Of a DNA stretch of 35,189 bases, positions 26,583-33,533 are shown one piece after another. Under the pieces are notes generated by a model that worked only from the letters and a program-made list of their open reading frames with translations, ran no database searches and had not been told where the DNA came from. Within the stretch, counting starts at the first letter, position 1, and every line of letters starts with the position of its first letter. This DNA is from JALJPB01 sp963933115. Its GTDB lineage: Bacteria > Pseudomonadota > Gammaproteobacteria > Enterobacterales > Alteromonadaceae. A program made the translations under genes and the position numbers. The stretch lies in the NCBI GenBank assembly GCA_963933115.1, contig CAWVSL010000030.1, forward strand, positions 1 through 35,189, given 5' to 3'.

Positions 26583-27815
26583 TTATTCATTACGTAAAAC
26601 CTCTGCAGGCTGAGTGGTAGAAGCACGATATGCCGGATATAAAGTCGCAAGAAGACTCATACTTAAAGCTGACAGGGTAATAAAAACAACATCACTGATG
26701 ACTAATTCAATGGGTAATTTTTGAGCACTATAGCCAGTACCAAAAAAATTAAAACCAAAAGTTTCGATTATCATATTTAAATTTAATGTCAGTGTTATAC
26801 CTAAAATAGTACCCAATATAACGCCCCATAAACCATTAACCATACCCTGAGTAATAAATATCTTGATGATACCCACTTGATTTAAGCCTAAGGTTTTCAA
26901 AATGCCAATTTCACTTTGCTTATCAATAACCACCATAACCAATGCTGAAATAATATTAAAAGTTGCCACCGCGACAATAAGACTTAACATCAACCACATC
27001 ATATTTTTTTCCATTTTTACCGCAGAAAATAATACGCCTTGGCTTTGTGTCCAAGTGGTAAACGTTAAAGGTGGATCAAATGTTTTAGCCAATTGATTAA
27101 CAACTTGTTCAGCATTAAAAGCATCATCTAGATATAACCGTAATTGGTGAATACCGTCACCTTTTCGACGCAATAGTTTTGCGCCAAAATCGCTATGAAC
27201 ATAAACCATAGCAGCATCGACCTGTGAACCAACATTAAAGATCCCCGTTATAGTAAAGGTGCGCTGAACAGGAACACGCCCCATCGGAGTAAATACCGTT
27301 TTATTGAGTAAAACAACCCGAATGGTATCGCCATAATCCACATTGAGTTGTCGTGCTAACGACTGGCCTAAGACTAAATTATATCGTCCTTGTGATAAGC
27401 TGGCTAAACTACCAGCAACCATATGGCTACTAACGATATTATTACCTTCAAACTCAGGTATAATTCCGTGAATTAAAACACCTTGCAGTGAATCAGTTGA
27501 CTGTATTAACGCCTCTGTTTCTAAAAAAGGACTGGCTTGAACCACATGAGGTTGATTAATTAATAACTTTCTTTGTTCAGGCCATTCAGTCATCGCTTTG
27601 TTATCGTTACTGATAATTATATGAGGAACTAAACCTAAAATACGTTTTTTTAACTCACCTTCAAAACCATTCATCACAGAAACTACTGTGATCAATGAAG
27701 TAACACCTAATAATATGCCGACGATAGAGAAAAATGTAATGAAGGAAACAAATCCAGAGCGATTATGACTTCGACTATAACGTAGACCAATAAAAAGACT
27801 AACAGGTTGAAACAT
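26583..27815 (-). CDS. lolC: Lipoprotein-releasing ABC transporter permease LolC
   Basis: The 410-residue permease is first in the leftward lolCDE operon. It shows LFIGLRYSRSHNRSGFVSFITFFSIVGILLGV at the first helix, a periplasmic domain (about 50-265), three C-terminal helices and the terminal LYPAYRASTTQPAEVLR. In E. coli, LolC recruits LolA through a periplasmic hook; the corresponding loop lies somewhere near 165-185 here, but I cannot confirm it. The start is ATG 27815. It is divergent from a PilZ-like gene across 213 bp of AT-rich sequence. Confidence 0.94.
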   Translation of the reverse strand: MFQPVSLFIGLRYSRSHNRSGFVSFITFFSIVGILLGVTSLITVVSVMNGFEGELKKRILGLVPHIIISNDNKAMTEWPEQRKLLINQPHVVQASPFLETEALIQSTDSLQGVLIHGIIPEFEGNNIVSSHMVAGSLASLSQGRYNLVLGQSLARQLNVDYGDTIRVVLLNKTVFTPMGRVPVQRTFTITGIFNVGSQVDAAMVYVHSDFGAKLLRRKGDGIHQLRLYLDDAFNAEQVVNQLAKTFDPPLTFTTWTQSQGVLFSAVKMEKNMMWLMLSLIVAVATFNIISALVMVVIDKQSEIGILKTLGLNQVGIIKIFITQGMVNGLWGVILGTILGITLTLNLNMIIETFGFNFFGTGYSAQKLPIELVISDVVFITLSALSMSLLATLYPAYRASTTQPAEVLRNE

Positions 27816-28028
27816 GAATAATAAGGCAACTATGCTAAGTGGTTAATTAAATTGTTTTTTTACATTGATAATACAATCAGTAATAACAATAACATGAATT
27901 TATCAATTATTATCAAGCATATCACAACGATTCTCAGCCTTGATAAACATTATGTAAATAAAAGTGTTTTATAAAAAAAATCGTTTTAAACTAACACCGT
28001 AATCCATTATTTTGTAGAGATAATAAAT

Positions 28029-28646
28029 ATGCCCACATCAGATAAAAAAACAAAGTTAACACAATTTAATGAGTTTTTTTCAATTGATCATAACTTTAAC
28101 GTTAATGTAACGCCCATTGATAACCAAAGTTTACTGACATTCGAACAGTTTATGCAAAAAATGCCCCTACCTTTTAAAATAGCCAGTGATATTGCTCACA
28201 TTGATCAAGCCGCCCTTCGTCCTTTACAGGGTATTAGCAGCAATGCAGCCGGACAACTTATTGAGTATTTACATCACCAAACTCAAAAAATAGATTTGCT
28301 CATTGGTTATATTATTAGCCAACAAGATGTAGAAGAAAACCGATTTCAGGGAATAAACTTTGGCGGCGGCGGCATAATTTTCCATTCGAATCAACCATTT
28401 AAGTTAGGCCAAATGTTGGAATTGAAAGTTTTTTTAGAAAATAATAGTAATGCGGTATATTGCATGGGTGAAGTTATTGACACTAATAGTAATGACGACA
28501 GTTCAATAGAATCAAAAGTTTATCAGGTCAAAGTCGTTTTTCATTATATTAAAGAAGATGACCGAGAAATATTAGTAAGAGCAAGTTTGCATGAGCAATC
28601 TAAGCAATTACAAGCGTTAACCAAGAATCGAATAAGAGATAAATAG
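28029..28646 (+). CDS. PilZ-like domain protein with degenerate c-di-GMP motif
   Basis: The 205-residue soluble protein has an alpha-helical N-terminal half and a C-terminal beta-barrel (about 95-190) that resembles PilZ: ENRFQGINFGGGGIIFHSN, FKLGQMLELKVFLE, and YQVKVVFHYIKEDDREILV. The usual RxxxR is absent, and the D/NxSxxG motif appears as NFGGGG, so c-di-GMP binding is doubtful. Related proteins next to lolC are, from memory, found in other Alteromonadales. AGAG precedes the ATG. The role is unknown. Confidence 0.72.
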   Translation: MPTSDKKTKLTQFNEFFSIDHNFNVNVTPIDNQSLLTFEQFMQKMPLPFKIASDIAHIDQAALRPLQGISSNAAGQLIEYLHHQTQKIDLLIGYIISQQDVEENRFQGINFGGGGIIFHSNQPFKLGQMLELKVFLENNSNAVYCMGEVIDTNSNDDSSIESKVYQVKVVFHYIKEDDREILVRASLHEQSKQLQALTKNRIRDK

Positions 28647-28707
28647 TAACAACTCAACCGATACAAGGTTTCTAATAAAACAGGCACCTTGTTTATCAAT
28701 GACCTGA

Positions 28708-28745
28708 ACCTTAAATTGAAATGGAATTTACCCTTAATTTAAGGT
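28708..28745 (+). terminator. Terminator after the PilZ-like gene
   Basis: ACCTTAAATT (28708-28717) pairs with AATTTAAGGT (28736-28745), with an 18-nt loop followed by GTTTTATC. It separates the PilZ-like gene from the small DUF2897-type gene. Confidence 0.65.
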
Positions 28746-28824
28746 GTTTTATCTGTTTACTTGGCTTAATCAACGATGATGTTGTCTAATTAACATCAAT
28801 CCCTGAAACCCTTGGAGAATTAAT

Positions 28825-28995
28825 ATGACGCTACCTATCTTTGCGATTATTGTACTTATTTTAGCCATGATCATTTCTGGCTTATTGGTACTCAAAAAAT
28901 CAGCGAAAAAATTAAATTTATCAGCGAAAGAATTACAGAGAATAAAAACAAGAAACTTAGCTTTAGACAAAGAAGAGCAAGAAGACAAATACTAG
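28825..28995 (+). CDS. Small DUF2897-type membrane protein (56 aa)
   Basis: This short gene reads MTLPIFAIIVLILAMIISG, then LLVLKKSAKKLNLSAKELQ and a charged tail ending KEEQEDKY. It has one N-terminal helix (about 4-23) followed by a basic, then acidic, cytoplasmic tail. The pattern of a short helix followed by LKxSAK matches my memory of the DUF2897 family; the function is unknown. GGAG lies 7 bases upstream of the ATG, supporting real translation. It converges with ppiC, 30 bp away. Confidence 0.8.
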   Translation: MTLPIFAIIVLILAMIISGLLVLKKSAKKLNLSAKELQRIKTRNLALDKEEQEDKY

Positions 28996-29025
28996 CTCAA
29001 TACTCATAAACCAAAGTCAGATAGC

Positions 29026-29304
29026 CTAACTCCGGTATAATGTTTTAATTAAGTGGTAACCGAATTTAGTTTTAACCGGACCATGAACGATTAATATCGG
29101 TTTTTTAAAAACAACATTATCAAACGCCTTAACCATTTGTCCCGGACGAAATTCACCAAGATCTCCACCCTTTTTCTTAGAAGGACAAAGTGAAAATTTT
29201 TGAGCAAGCTTTGCAAAGTTCGCCCCATTAGCTAATTGTGCTTTTATCTCATTTGCTTGTTTGTCAGTTTTAACTAAAATGTGTAATGCACCGGCAACTG
29301 CCAT
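29026..29304 (-). CDS. ppiC: Peptidyl-prolyl cis-trans isomerase C (parvulin)
   Basis: This 92-residue single-domain parvulin is the same size as E. coli PpiC (93). It shows ALHILVKTDKQANEIKAQL, FAKLAQKFSLCPSKKKGGDLGEF, MVKAFDNVVF and the terminal VKTKFGYHLIKTL. It has no signal peptide, so it is cytoplasmic and assists folding at proline bonds. GGAGG lies upstream of the ATG. It is divergent from can; the 130-bp gap between them contains several inverted repeats. Confidence 0.96.
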   Translation of the reverse strand: MAVAGALHILVKTDKQANEIKAQLANGANFAKLAQKFSLCPSKKKGGDLGEFRPGQMVKAFDNVVFKKPILIVHGPVKTKFGYHLIKTLYRS

Positions 29305-29365
29305 GGTTACTTTCCTCCAATGTTATAATTTGTTAATGATAACATTATAATTTTCAACATGTCCG

Positions 29366-29395
29366 ATGACATTTTATGTCATCCTTTGCTACAAT
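29366..29395 (+). promoter_or_regulatory. Candidate can promoter with an overlapping palindrome
   Basis: ATGACA (29366-29371), an 18-base spacer and TACAAT (29390-29395) form a plausible sigma70 promoter 40 bp before can. The -35 region lies inside a perfect palindrome, GATGACAT-TTT-ATGTCATC (29365-29383), placed where a regulator could block or help polymerase. The -10 box lies in the loop of TTTGCTA-CAA-TAGCAAA. Confidence 0.55.
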
Positions 29396-29434
29396 AGCAA
29401 AAAATTTAATCCTACTGTTATTCTTGAGGTTTTT

Positions 29435-30031
29435 ATGTCGTCAATACAACATCTTTTTGATAATAATCTACAATGGGCAGAAAAAGTAAAAAGAGAAAGT
29501 CCCCATTTTTTTAAGAATCTCTCTGAACAACAATCCCCTAAATATTTATGGATAGGTTGTTCAGACTCTAGAGTACCTGCAAATAGTTTAATGGGGATGG
29601 CCCCTGGCGAAGTCTTTGTTCACAGAAACATAGCTAATCAGGTCATTCATACTGACTTAAATTGTTTATCTGTTATCCAATACGCTGTTGATATATTAAA
29701 AGTCGAGCATATTATTGTTTGCGGGCATTATGGTTGCGGTGGTATCAGTGCGGCTTTAGATAATGAAAGCCATGGTTTAATTGATAATTGGTTGCAACAT
29801 ATAAAAGATGTTTATCGTTTTCATAAACAAAGACTTGATAATATTGATGATATTGCAGAGCGAACAAATTTAATGTGCGAACTCAATGTTATTGAACAAG
29901 TAGCCAACGTATCAAGTAGTACCATACTTAAAAGAGCGTGGGCTAATAAGCAAAATATTACCGTTCACGGTTTCATCTATAAACTCCATGATGGTGTTTT
30001 AAACGATTTGAACGTTTCAGTAAGCCAATAA
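29435..30031 (+). CDS. can: Beta-class carbonic anhydrase
   Basis: Carbonic anhydrase interconverts CO2 and bicarbonate. I place the start at ATG 29435, with TGAGG upstream; a longer reading from 29366 covers the promoter. The 198-residue protein has zinc ligands C42, H98 and C101 and the catalytic pair D44-R46 in GCSDSRVPAN, with numbering identical to E. coli Can. It also has HRNIANQV and CGHYGCGG. It lacks about 20 C-terminal residues compared with E. coli Can (220). A terminator follows. Confidence 0.96.
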   Translation: MSSIQHLFDNNLQWAEKVKRESPHFFKNLSEQQSPKYLWIGCSDSRVPANSLMGMAPGEVFVHRNIANQVIHTDLNCLSVIQYAVDILKVEHIIVCGHYGCGGISAALDNESHGLIDNWLQHIKDVYRFHKQRLDNIDDIAERTNLMCELNVIEQVANVSSSTILKRAWANKQNITVHGFIYKLHDGVLNDLNVSVSQ

Positions 30032-30038
30032 ACACCAC

Positions 30039-30078
30039 AAGGTCATTCAGAAGCTCAACTAGTTTTGAATGACCTTTT
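30039..30078 (+). terminator. Terminator after can
   Basis: AAGGTCATTCA (30039-30049) pairs perfectly over 11 bp with TGAATGACCTT (30066-30076), followed by a short TT. The stem is strong but the T run is weak. Confidence 0.7.
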
Positions 30079-30485
30079 GAAAAGTATATTTCCCTTATCA
30101 TCATGCTATTTGTTATTAGCCACATCGTAGTCAGCAGCTCATATTTGGCCCCCACACTGCCACTATTGTCAAATCACATACCTAGATATCGTTCAAATTC
30201 CTCAATCAGGCGGCTAGTAAGCGCAGTGCTGTAAGTGTAATTGGTCAATATATTTTCACGTAAAGTAATATGTCAGTAAAAAAGGCATTAATACAATAAC
30301 CTTGATTATTTAACTGTTTTCTTTCATGCCTATCTGAATATCTTTGAACTGTTTATCCTCGACAATTACAAGGCAAATAATGATCATTGAGAATAACCTG
30401 TCTAGACTATAAGGGTTGTGGGAAATCTCCCGCAATGAACAGAATATAGGAGTATCTGTTTAAATCAATACATTGGAGTTACATC
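30079..30485 (+). other. Non-coding stretch before the 102-aa gene
   Basis: About 400 bp without a convincing gene. Near its end is a compact hairpin, TTGTGGGA-AATC-TCCCGCAA (30416-30435, one G-T pair), 50 bp before the next start codon and after a possible promoter-like TTGAGA/TATAAG pair (30387-30413). The rest is AT-rich with no repeats that I could see. Confidence 0.5.
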
Positions 30486-30794
30486 ATGACTATTATATTT
30501 GTACGTAAAATCGAACTGCAAGCCGGTAAAGACTATGAAGGCTTAGAAATGGCAAAAAACTTAGCCTCACACATTAAAGAAACCCAGGGACTTGATGTAC
30601 AACTTGTTCGCCAATTAGGTGGTAAGCCACGAATGATTGCATGGACTTCTAGACACGAAAATTTGGCGGACTTTGAGACCACAATGGAAAAAATGGAAGC
30701 AGATAAAGTCTATCAGGCTATGTCTCATGAAGCTGCGGGTATTTTCAAGGACGGTACAATTGAAGATCAACTACTGAAAATAATAGATCAATGA
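30486..30794 (+). CDS. Small protein, possible dimeric alpha/beta-barrel fold
   Basis: I do not recognise this 102-residue protein. It begins with a beta strand (TIIFVRKIELQAG), then a helix (LEMAKNLASHIKE), a strand (LDVQLVRQLGG), PRMIAWTSRHENLADFETTM, and a C-terminal helix (KVYQAMSHEAAGIF). That beta-alpha-beta-beta-alpha order and size fit the ABM/NIPSNAP-like dimeric ferredoxin-like fold, so a small oxygenase-like or ligand-binding role is possible but unproven. There is no signal peptide. TTGGAG lies 8 bases before the ATG. It stands alone between two long non-coding regions. Confidence 0.75.
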   Translation: MTIIFVRKIELQAGKDYEGLEMAKNLASHIKETQGLDVQLVRQLGGKPRMIAWTSRHENLADFETTMEKMEADKVYQAMSHEAAGIFKDGTIEDQLLKIIDQ

Positions 30795-30840
30795 GTATCA
30801 GTAAGTAAAATGTCACCAAGAGTAAGCATTCACAACAGAT

Positions 30841-30872
30841 GACCTCTTTATGAAAATGCCATAAAAGTGGTC
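30841..30872 (+). terminator. Terminator after the 102-aa gene
   Basis: GACC-TCTTTATG pairs with CATAAAAGT-GGTC, forming 4 + 7 bp with one mismatch and one bulge. It is followed by GTAAAAATTTTTATAA, which contains a T run at 30879-30883. Confidence 0.6.
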
Positions 30873-30975
30873 GTAAAAATTTTTATAACGGCTGTTGTAA
30901 AATCAATACGACTGCTTTTAAGTAACCTAAAGAAACACAATTCGTTGACTTTGATTAAATTGTCTTTTAAAACTG

Positions 30976-31006
30976 AACAAAGGTAATGGGTTATTCAACC
31001 TTTGTT
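30976..31006. terminator. Hairpin downstream of the zinc-ribbon gene
   Basis: AACAAAGGT (30976-30984) pairs with ACCTTTGTT (30998-31006) around a 13-nt loop, 55 bp past the stop of the leftward zinc-ribbon gene. It could end that transcript or act as a second stop for the rightward one. Confidence 0.6.
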
Positions 31007-31060
31007 TATCTCAATGGAGTAGCCAAAGGCAACTGCACTTTGTCTATGTTTAACCGTTTG

Positions 31061-31528
31061 TTAATTAACGTTACTCCTTCTAACTTTCTTAAGTCTCTTT
31101 GATAAAACAACAATAAAAGCTACAACAATGGCAATACTGATATAACTGCTAGCGCCAAAACCAACAATAAGTGGCCTGAGAAAGAAAAAATGAAATAGCG
31201 TTCCAAATATGAAAATATAGGTTAAAGACTTAACGTTGGTGATTATGGCAAAAGGTTCACCACAATGAGGACATTCTTTATTCTTTCCCCATTTATTTAA
31301 AGTCTTTGAAAAGATTCCTATTTTACATTCACAGCTTGGACAGGCATAAAACTGTTCATTGTAATCAAAGTTTTCATCTAGCTCTTCATCATTGCTAGGA
31401 CTTATCAACTCTCTACCATCCAATTCTTGCCGAAGTTTAGCTGCTCTTTCGGGAAAGGCTTCTTCATCCATTGCATCTAAAGTATCTATTAGTTCGTCTA
31501 GTGAATATTCTAAATAATTTGGTATCAA
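31061..31528 (-). CDS. Zinc-ribbon membrane protein of unknown function
   Basis: This 155-residue protein has three parts: an N-terminal helical module SLDELIDTLDAMDEEAFPERAAKL (about 10-33), a four-cysteine zinc ribbon (C63xxC66 and C86xxC89), and two membrane helices (about 102-121 and 127-143) before a basic tail. The start is TTG at 31528, just after an in-frame TAG, with AGAGG 9 bases upstream. The first ATG (residue 20) would cut the helical module and has no ribosome-binding site. An attC-like 20-mer lies 19 bases upstream. I do not recognise a named family. Confidence 0.72.
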   Translation of the reverse strand: MIPNYLEYSLDELIDTLDAMDEEAFPERAAKLRQELDGRELISPSNDEELDENFDYNEQFYACPSCECKIGIFSKTLNKWGKNKECPHCGEPFAIITNVKSLTYIFIFGTLFHFFFLRPLIVGFGASSYISIAIVVAFIVVLSKRLKKVRRSNVN

Positions 31529-31547
31529 TTTCTATAGCCTCTGCTGC

Positions 31548-31567
31548 ACCTAACGCCTCATTAAGAG
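31548..31567 (-). repeat. attC-like 20-mer, copy 1
   Basis: On the minus strand this reads CTCTTAATGAGGCGTTAGGT, ending in GTTAGGT, which fits the integron core GTTRRRY. It is 17/20 identical to copy 2 at 31953-31972. It lies between the YbjQ-type gene and the zinc-ribbon gene. An internal inverted repeat TTAAGAG (31561-31567)/CTCTTAA (31595-31601) could form the tip of a folded attC, but no good partner core site is found on the other side. Confidence 0.5.
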
Positions 31568-31611
31568 ACTTTAAATTATTAGTGTCCTAGCCCACTCTTA
31601 AAAAGTCATGA

Positions 31612-31938
31612 CTAAGACTTGTTATTTTTTAATTTAACCGCTGTGCCAAAGACCATAATTTCAGATGAACCATCCATTATTGCGCTAGTTGTAAAACGAA
31701 TACCTACGACGGCATCAGCTCCCAACTCTTGTGCATTTAAAACTAACCTTTCAATGGCAATATCCCTAGCATCGGTTAACATTTCTGTATAACCACGGAT
31801 TTCTCCACCCACAATGTTTTTTAATCCTGCCATAATATCTCGGCCAATATGTTTAGCTTGAACCACATTGCCAGTTACTACACCAACTATCTCAGTAATT
31901 TCGCTACCTGGAATAGTCTCGGTGGTTGAATAAATCAT
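31612..31938 (-). CDS. ybjQ: YbjQ/UPF0145 family protein
   Basis: The 108-residue soluble protein shows the family pattern: ETIPGSEITEIVGVVTGNVVQAKHIGRDIMAGLKNIVGGEIRGYTEMLTDARDIA early, then ELGADAVVGIRF and the final EIMVFGTAVKL. YbjQ-type proteins form pentameric rings and are sometimes called heavy-metal-binding; the role is not known. AAGGAAGG lies upstream of the ATG. The gene sits exactly between two attC-like 20-mers 405 bp apart, so it may be a mobile cassette. A 10-bp palindrome, AGTCATGACT (31604-31613), overlaps the stop codon. Confidence 0.92.
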   Translation of the reverse strand: MIYSTTETIPGSEITEIVGVVTGNVVQAKHIGRDIMAGLKNIVGGEIRGYTEMLTDARDIAIERLVLNAQELGADAVVGIRFTTSAIMDGSSEIMVFGTAVKLKNNKS

Positions 31939-31952
31939 AAACCTTCCTTAAA

Positions 31953-31972
31953 ACATAACACCTCGTTAAGAG
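31953..31972 (-). repeat. attC-like 20-mer, copy 2
   Basis: On the minus strand this reads CTCTTAACGAGGTGTTATGT and differs from copy 1 at three positions. It lies 14 bases before the YbjQ-type start codon. The core GTTATGT departs from GTTRRRY by one base. Confidence 0.5.
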
Positions 31973-32611
31973 GAAAATAATATGTTGGCTAAAATTAGCA
32001 ACGCAGTCACTTTGAAGAATTTGATTAATGCACGAAAAGTGCCTTAATAGCTGAACAACTAAGACACCAATAAGGGGCTAATAATCGCTTGCTAACATTA
32101 CGAGCCATTGCCCACTGTATTAGTCCTGTTAATTTGCTTGTTAGATATGCGCAGTTAATGCGGCTGAATGGTCGAACTTATTTAACCAACAAATCACAAC
32201 GTTAATTTACATAACATTACCATAGTAAAAGATAAAAGCTAATAATTAAAGGCAGTTACATTACATGTGAGTTAAACACTAAAATACAGTGGTAATTAAA
32301 AAGCACTGCCCGTGATTCATCATTCTATCTACAAACTCACCAGAGTTTTACGTCATTTCCCTAGAAATTTTAATAGCAAACTAACATCCTGTTGAAGGGC
32401 ACATTGTAGTTAACTAAAATGTGAGGCGTTCGGGACCAGCCAACTACAAGTTGTTCCGCTTGAAAAGTTTGATAGCACTATTTTGTGTTTGCCTATAAAC
32501 GTTTAATTCACTTAGTAACTCATCCTGATAATAAAAAAGGTCGCTGGTATTAACACAGAGTGATAATAGCCTCATTGGAGAAAAGACTTTATTCACATTA
32601 ATAAAACACCG
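31973..32611. other. Long non-coding stretch with inverted repeats
   Basis: About 640 bp with no supportable gene on either strand. The notable part is 32400-32455, where three mutually overlapping stems are possible: CACATT/AATGTG (32400-32405, 32418-32423), TTGTAGTT/AACTACAA (32404-32411, 32442-32449) and CAACT/AGTTG (32441-32453). Elsewhere there is only a weak GCAC/GTGC hairpin near 32030-32042. Confidence 0.5.
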
Positions 32612-33445
32612 TTAAGCAATTTGACCAAATTTACCTTGTTGATAATCTTTCACCGCTTGTCGAATTTCTTGTTCAGTATTCATCACAAAAGGACCCATAT
32701 GAACAATTTTTTCGTTTATTTTATTACCAACAAGAATTAGCGCACCCGCACCATTTTCACCAGCGGTGATTGCTATTGCTTGTTGAGCATCAACGATCGC
32801 CATTTGCCCTCTGTCTAAACGAGGTAAAGCAAAAGAACCGGTATGGACATAGATGAGGACTTGCTCGGCATCCGATAAATCAAGCGCTGCCTTAGCGTTA
32901 CTTTCTAGGGTTAAATCCCCTAGCGCACCATTAGCAGCCAAGTCGGTTAAAGGCGATGAAGCGGTTGTGCCGCCAAACGTCCATTCACCGGCAAGTAGCT
33001 TAAGGCTACCGCCTGTTTCATTGGTTAACACAGGCAAACTAGTAGAGTCTTGATAGCGTGCCGCACGTAATTTGTCTTTTGCTGGCATGTTCAACCATAT
33101 TTGAAAACCATGCATACTTTCGTTTTCATCTGTCATGGGCATTTCAGAATGAACAACACCATAACCCGTGCTCATCCATTGAACATTACCCGCAGTTATC
33201 AAGGCTTTATTACCCAGTTGGTCTTTGTGTTCAAAACCTCCTTTGATCATATAAGTAAAGGTTTCAATACCGCGATGAGGATGTGCCGGAAAACCGCCAA
33301 TAAAGTCATTCTTATCATCAGACTTTAACTCATCAATCATTAAATAAGGGTCAAAGTATTTCCCGGTAAAATCAGCAATACGAGAAATTTTAACGCCGTC
33401 GCCATCTTGCGTTGGTTGCGAATTTACTTTATGCAATACAATCAT
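32612..33445 (-). CDS. Pirin family protein (YhaK-like group)
   Basis: The 277-residue bicupin has the iron-binding pirin signature: H55 and H57 in FPAHPHRGIETFTYM, H99 in VVHSEMP, and E101. The second cupin domain carries SFALPRLDRGQMAIVDAQQAI. Related pirins (YhaK, YhhW) have quercetinase-like or redox-sensor roles. AAGGAGAA precedes the ATG. It follows the glutathionyl-hydroquinone reductase gene by 88 bp, in which CAGCTCT/AGAGCTG (33465-33471, 33499-33505) can form a hairpin. The context suggests a quinone or electrophile stress response. Confidence 0.93.
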   Translation of the reverse strand: MIVLHKVNSQPTQDGDGVKISRIADFTGKYFDPYLMIDELKSDDKNDFIGGFPAHPHRGIETFTYMIKGGFEHKDQLGNKALITAGNVQWMSTGYGVVHSEMPMTDENESMHGFQIWLNMPAKDKLRAARYQDSTSLPVLTNETGGSLKLLAGEWTFGGTTASSPLTDLAANGALGDLTLESNAKAALDLSDAEQVLIYVHTGSFALPRLDRGQMAIVDAQQAIAITAGENGAGALILVGNKINEKIVHMGPFVMNTEQEIRQAVKDYQQGKFGQIA

Positions 33446-33533
33446 TATCTTCTCCTTAATGACTCAGCTCTATTAACTTTTTCATTGCTAAGTGCAACAG
33501 AGCTGTAAATTAAAAAATCAACAGACCTCAGTG

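Noticed and set aside
29973..30155. Minus-strand 60-codon frame over the can terminator
   Set aside because: It crosses the 3' end of can and its terminator hairpin, and no recognisable protein features are present.
32088..32146. GCTAAC ... GTTAGAT as a complete attC site
   Set aside because: The two ends resemble core sites, but the sequence between them is not self-complementary, and the two ends are also near direct repeats (GCTTGCTAACAT/GCTTGTTAGATA).
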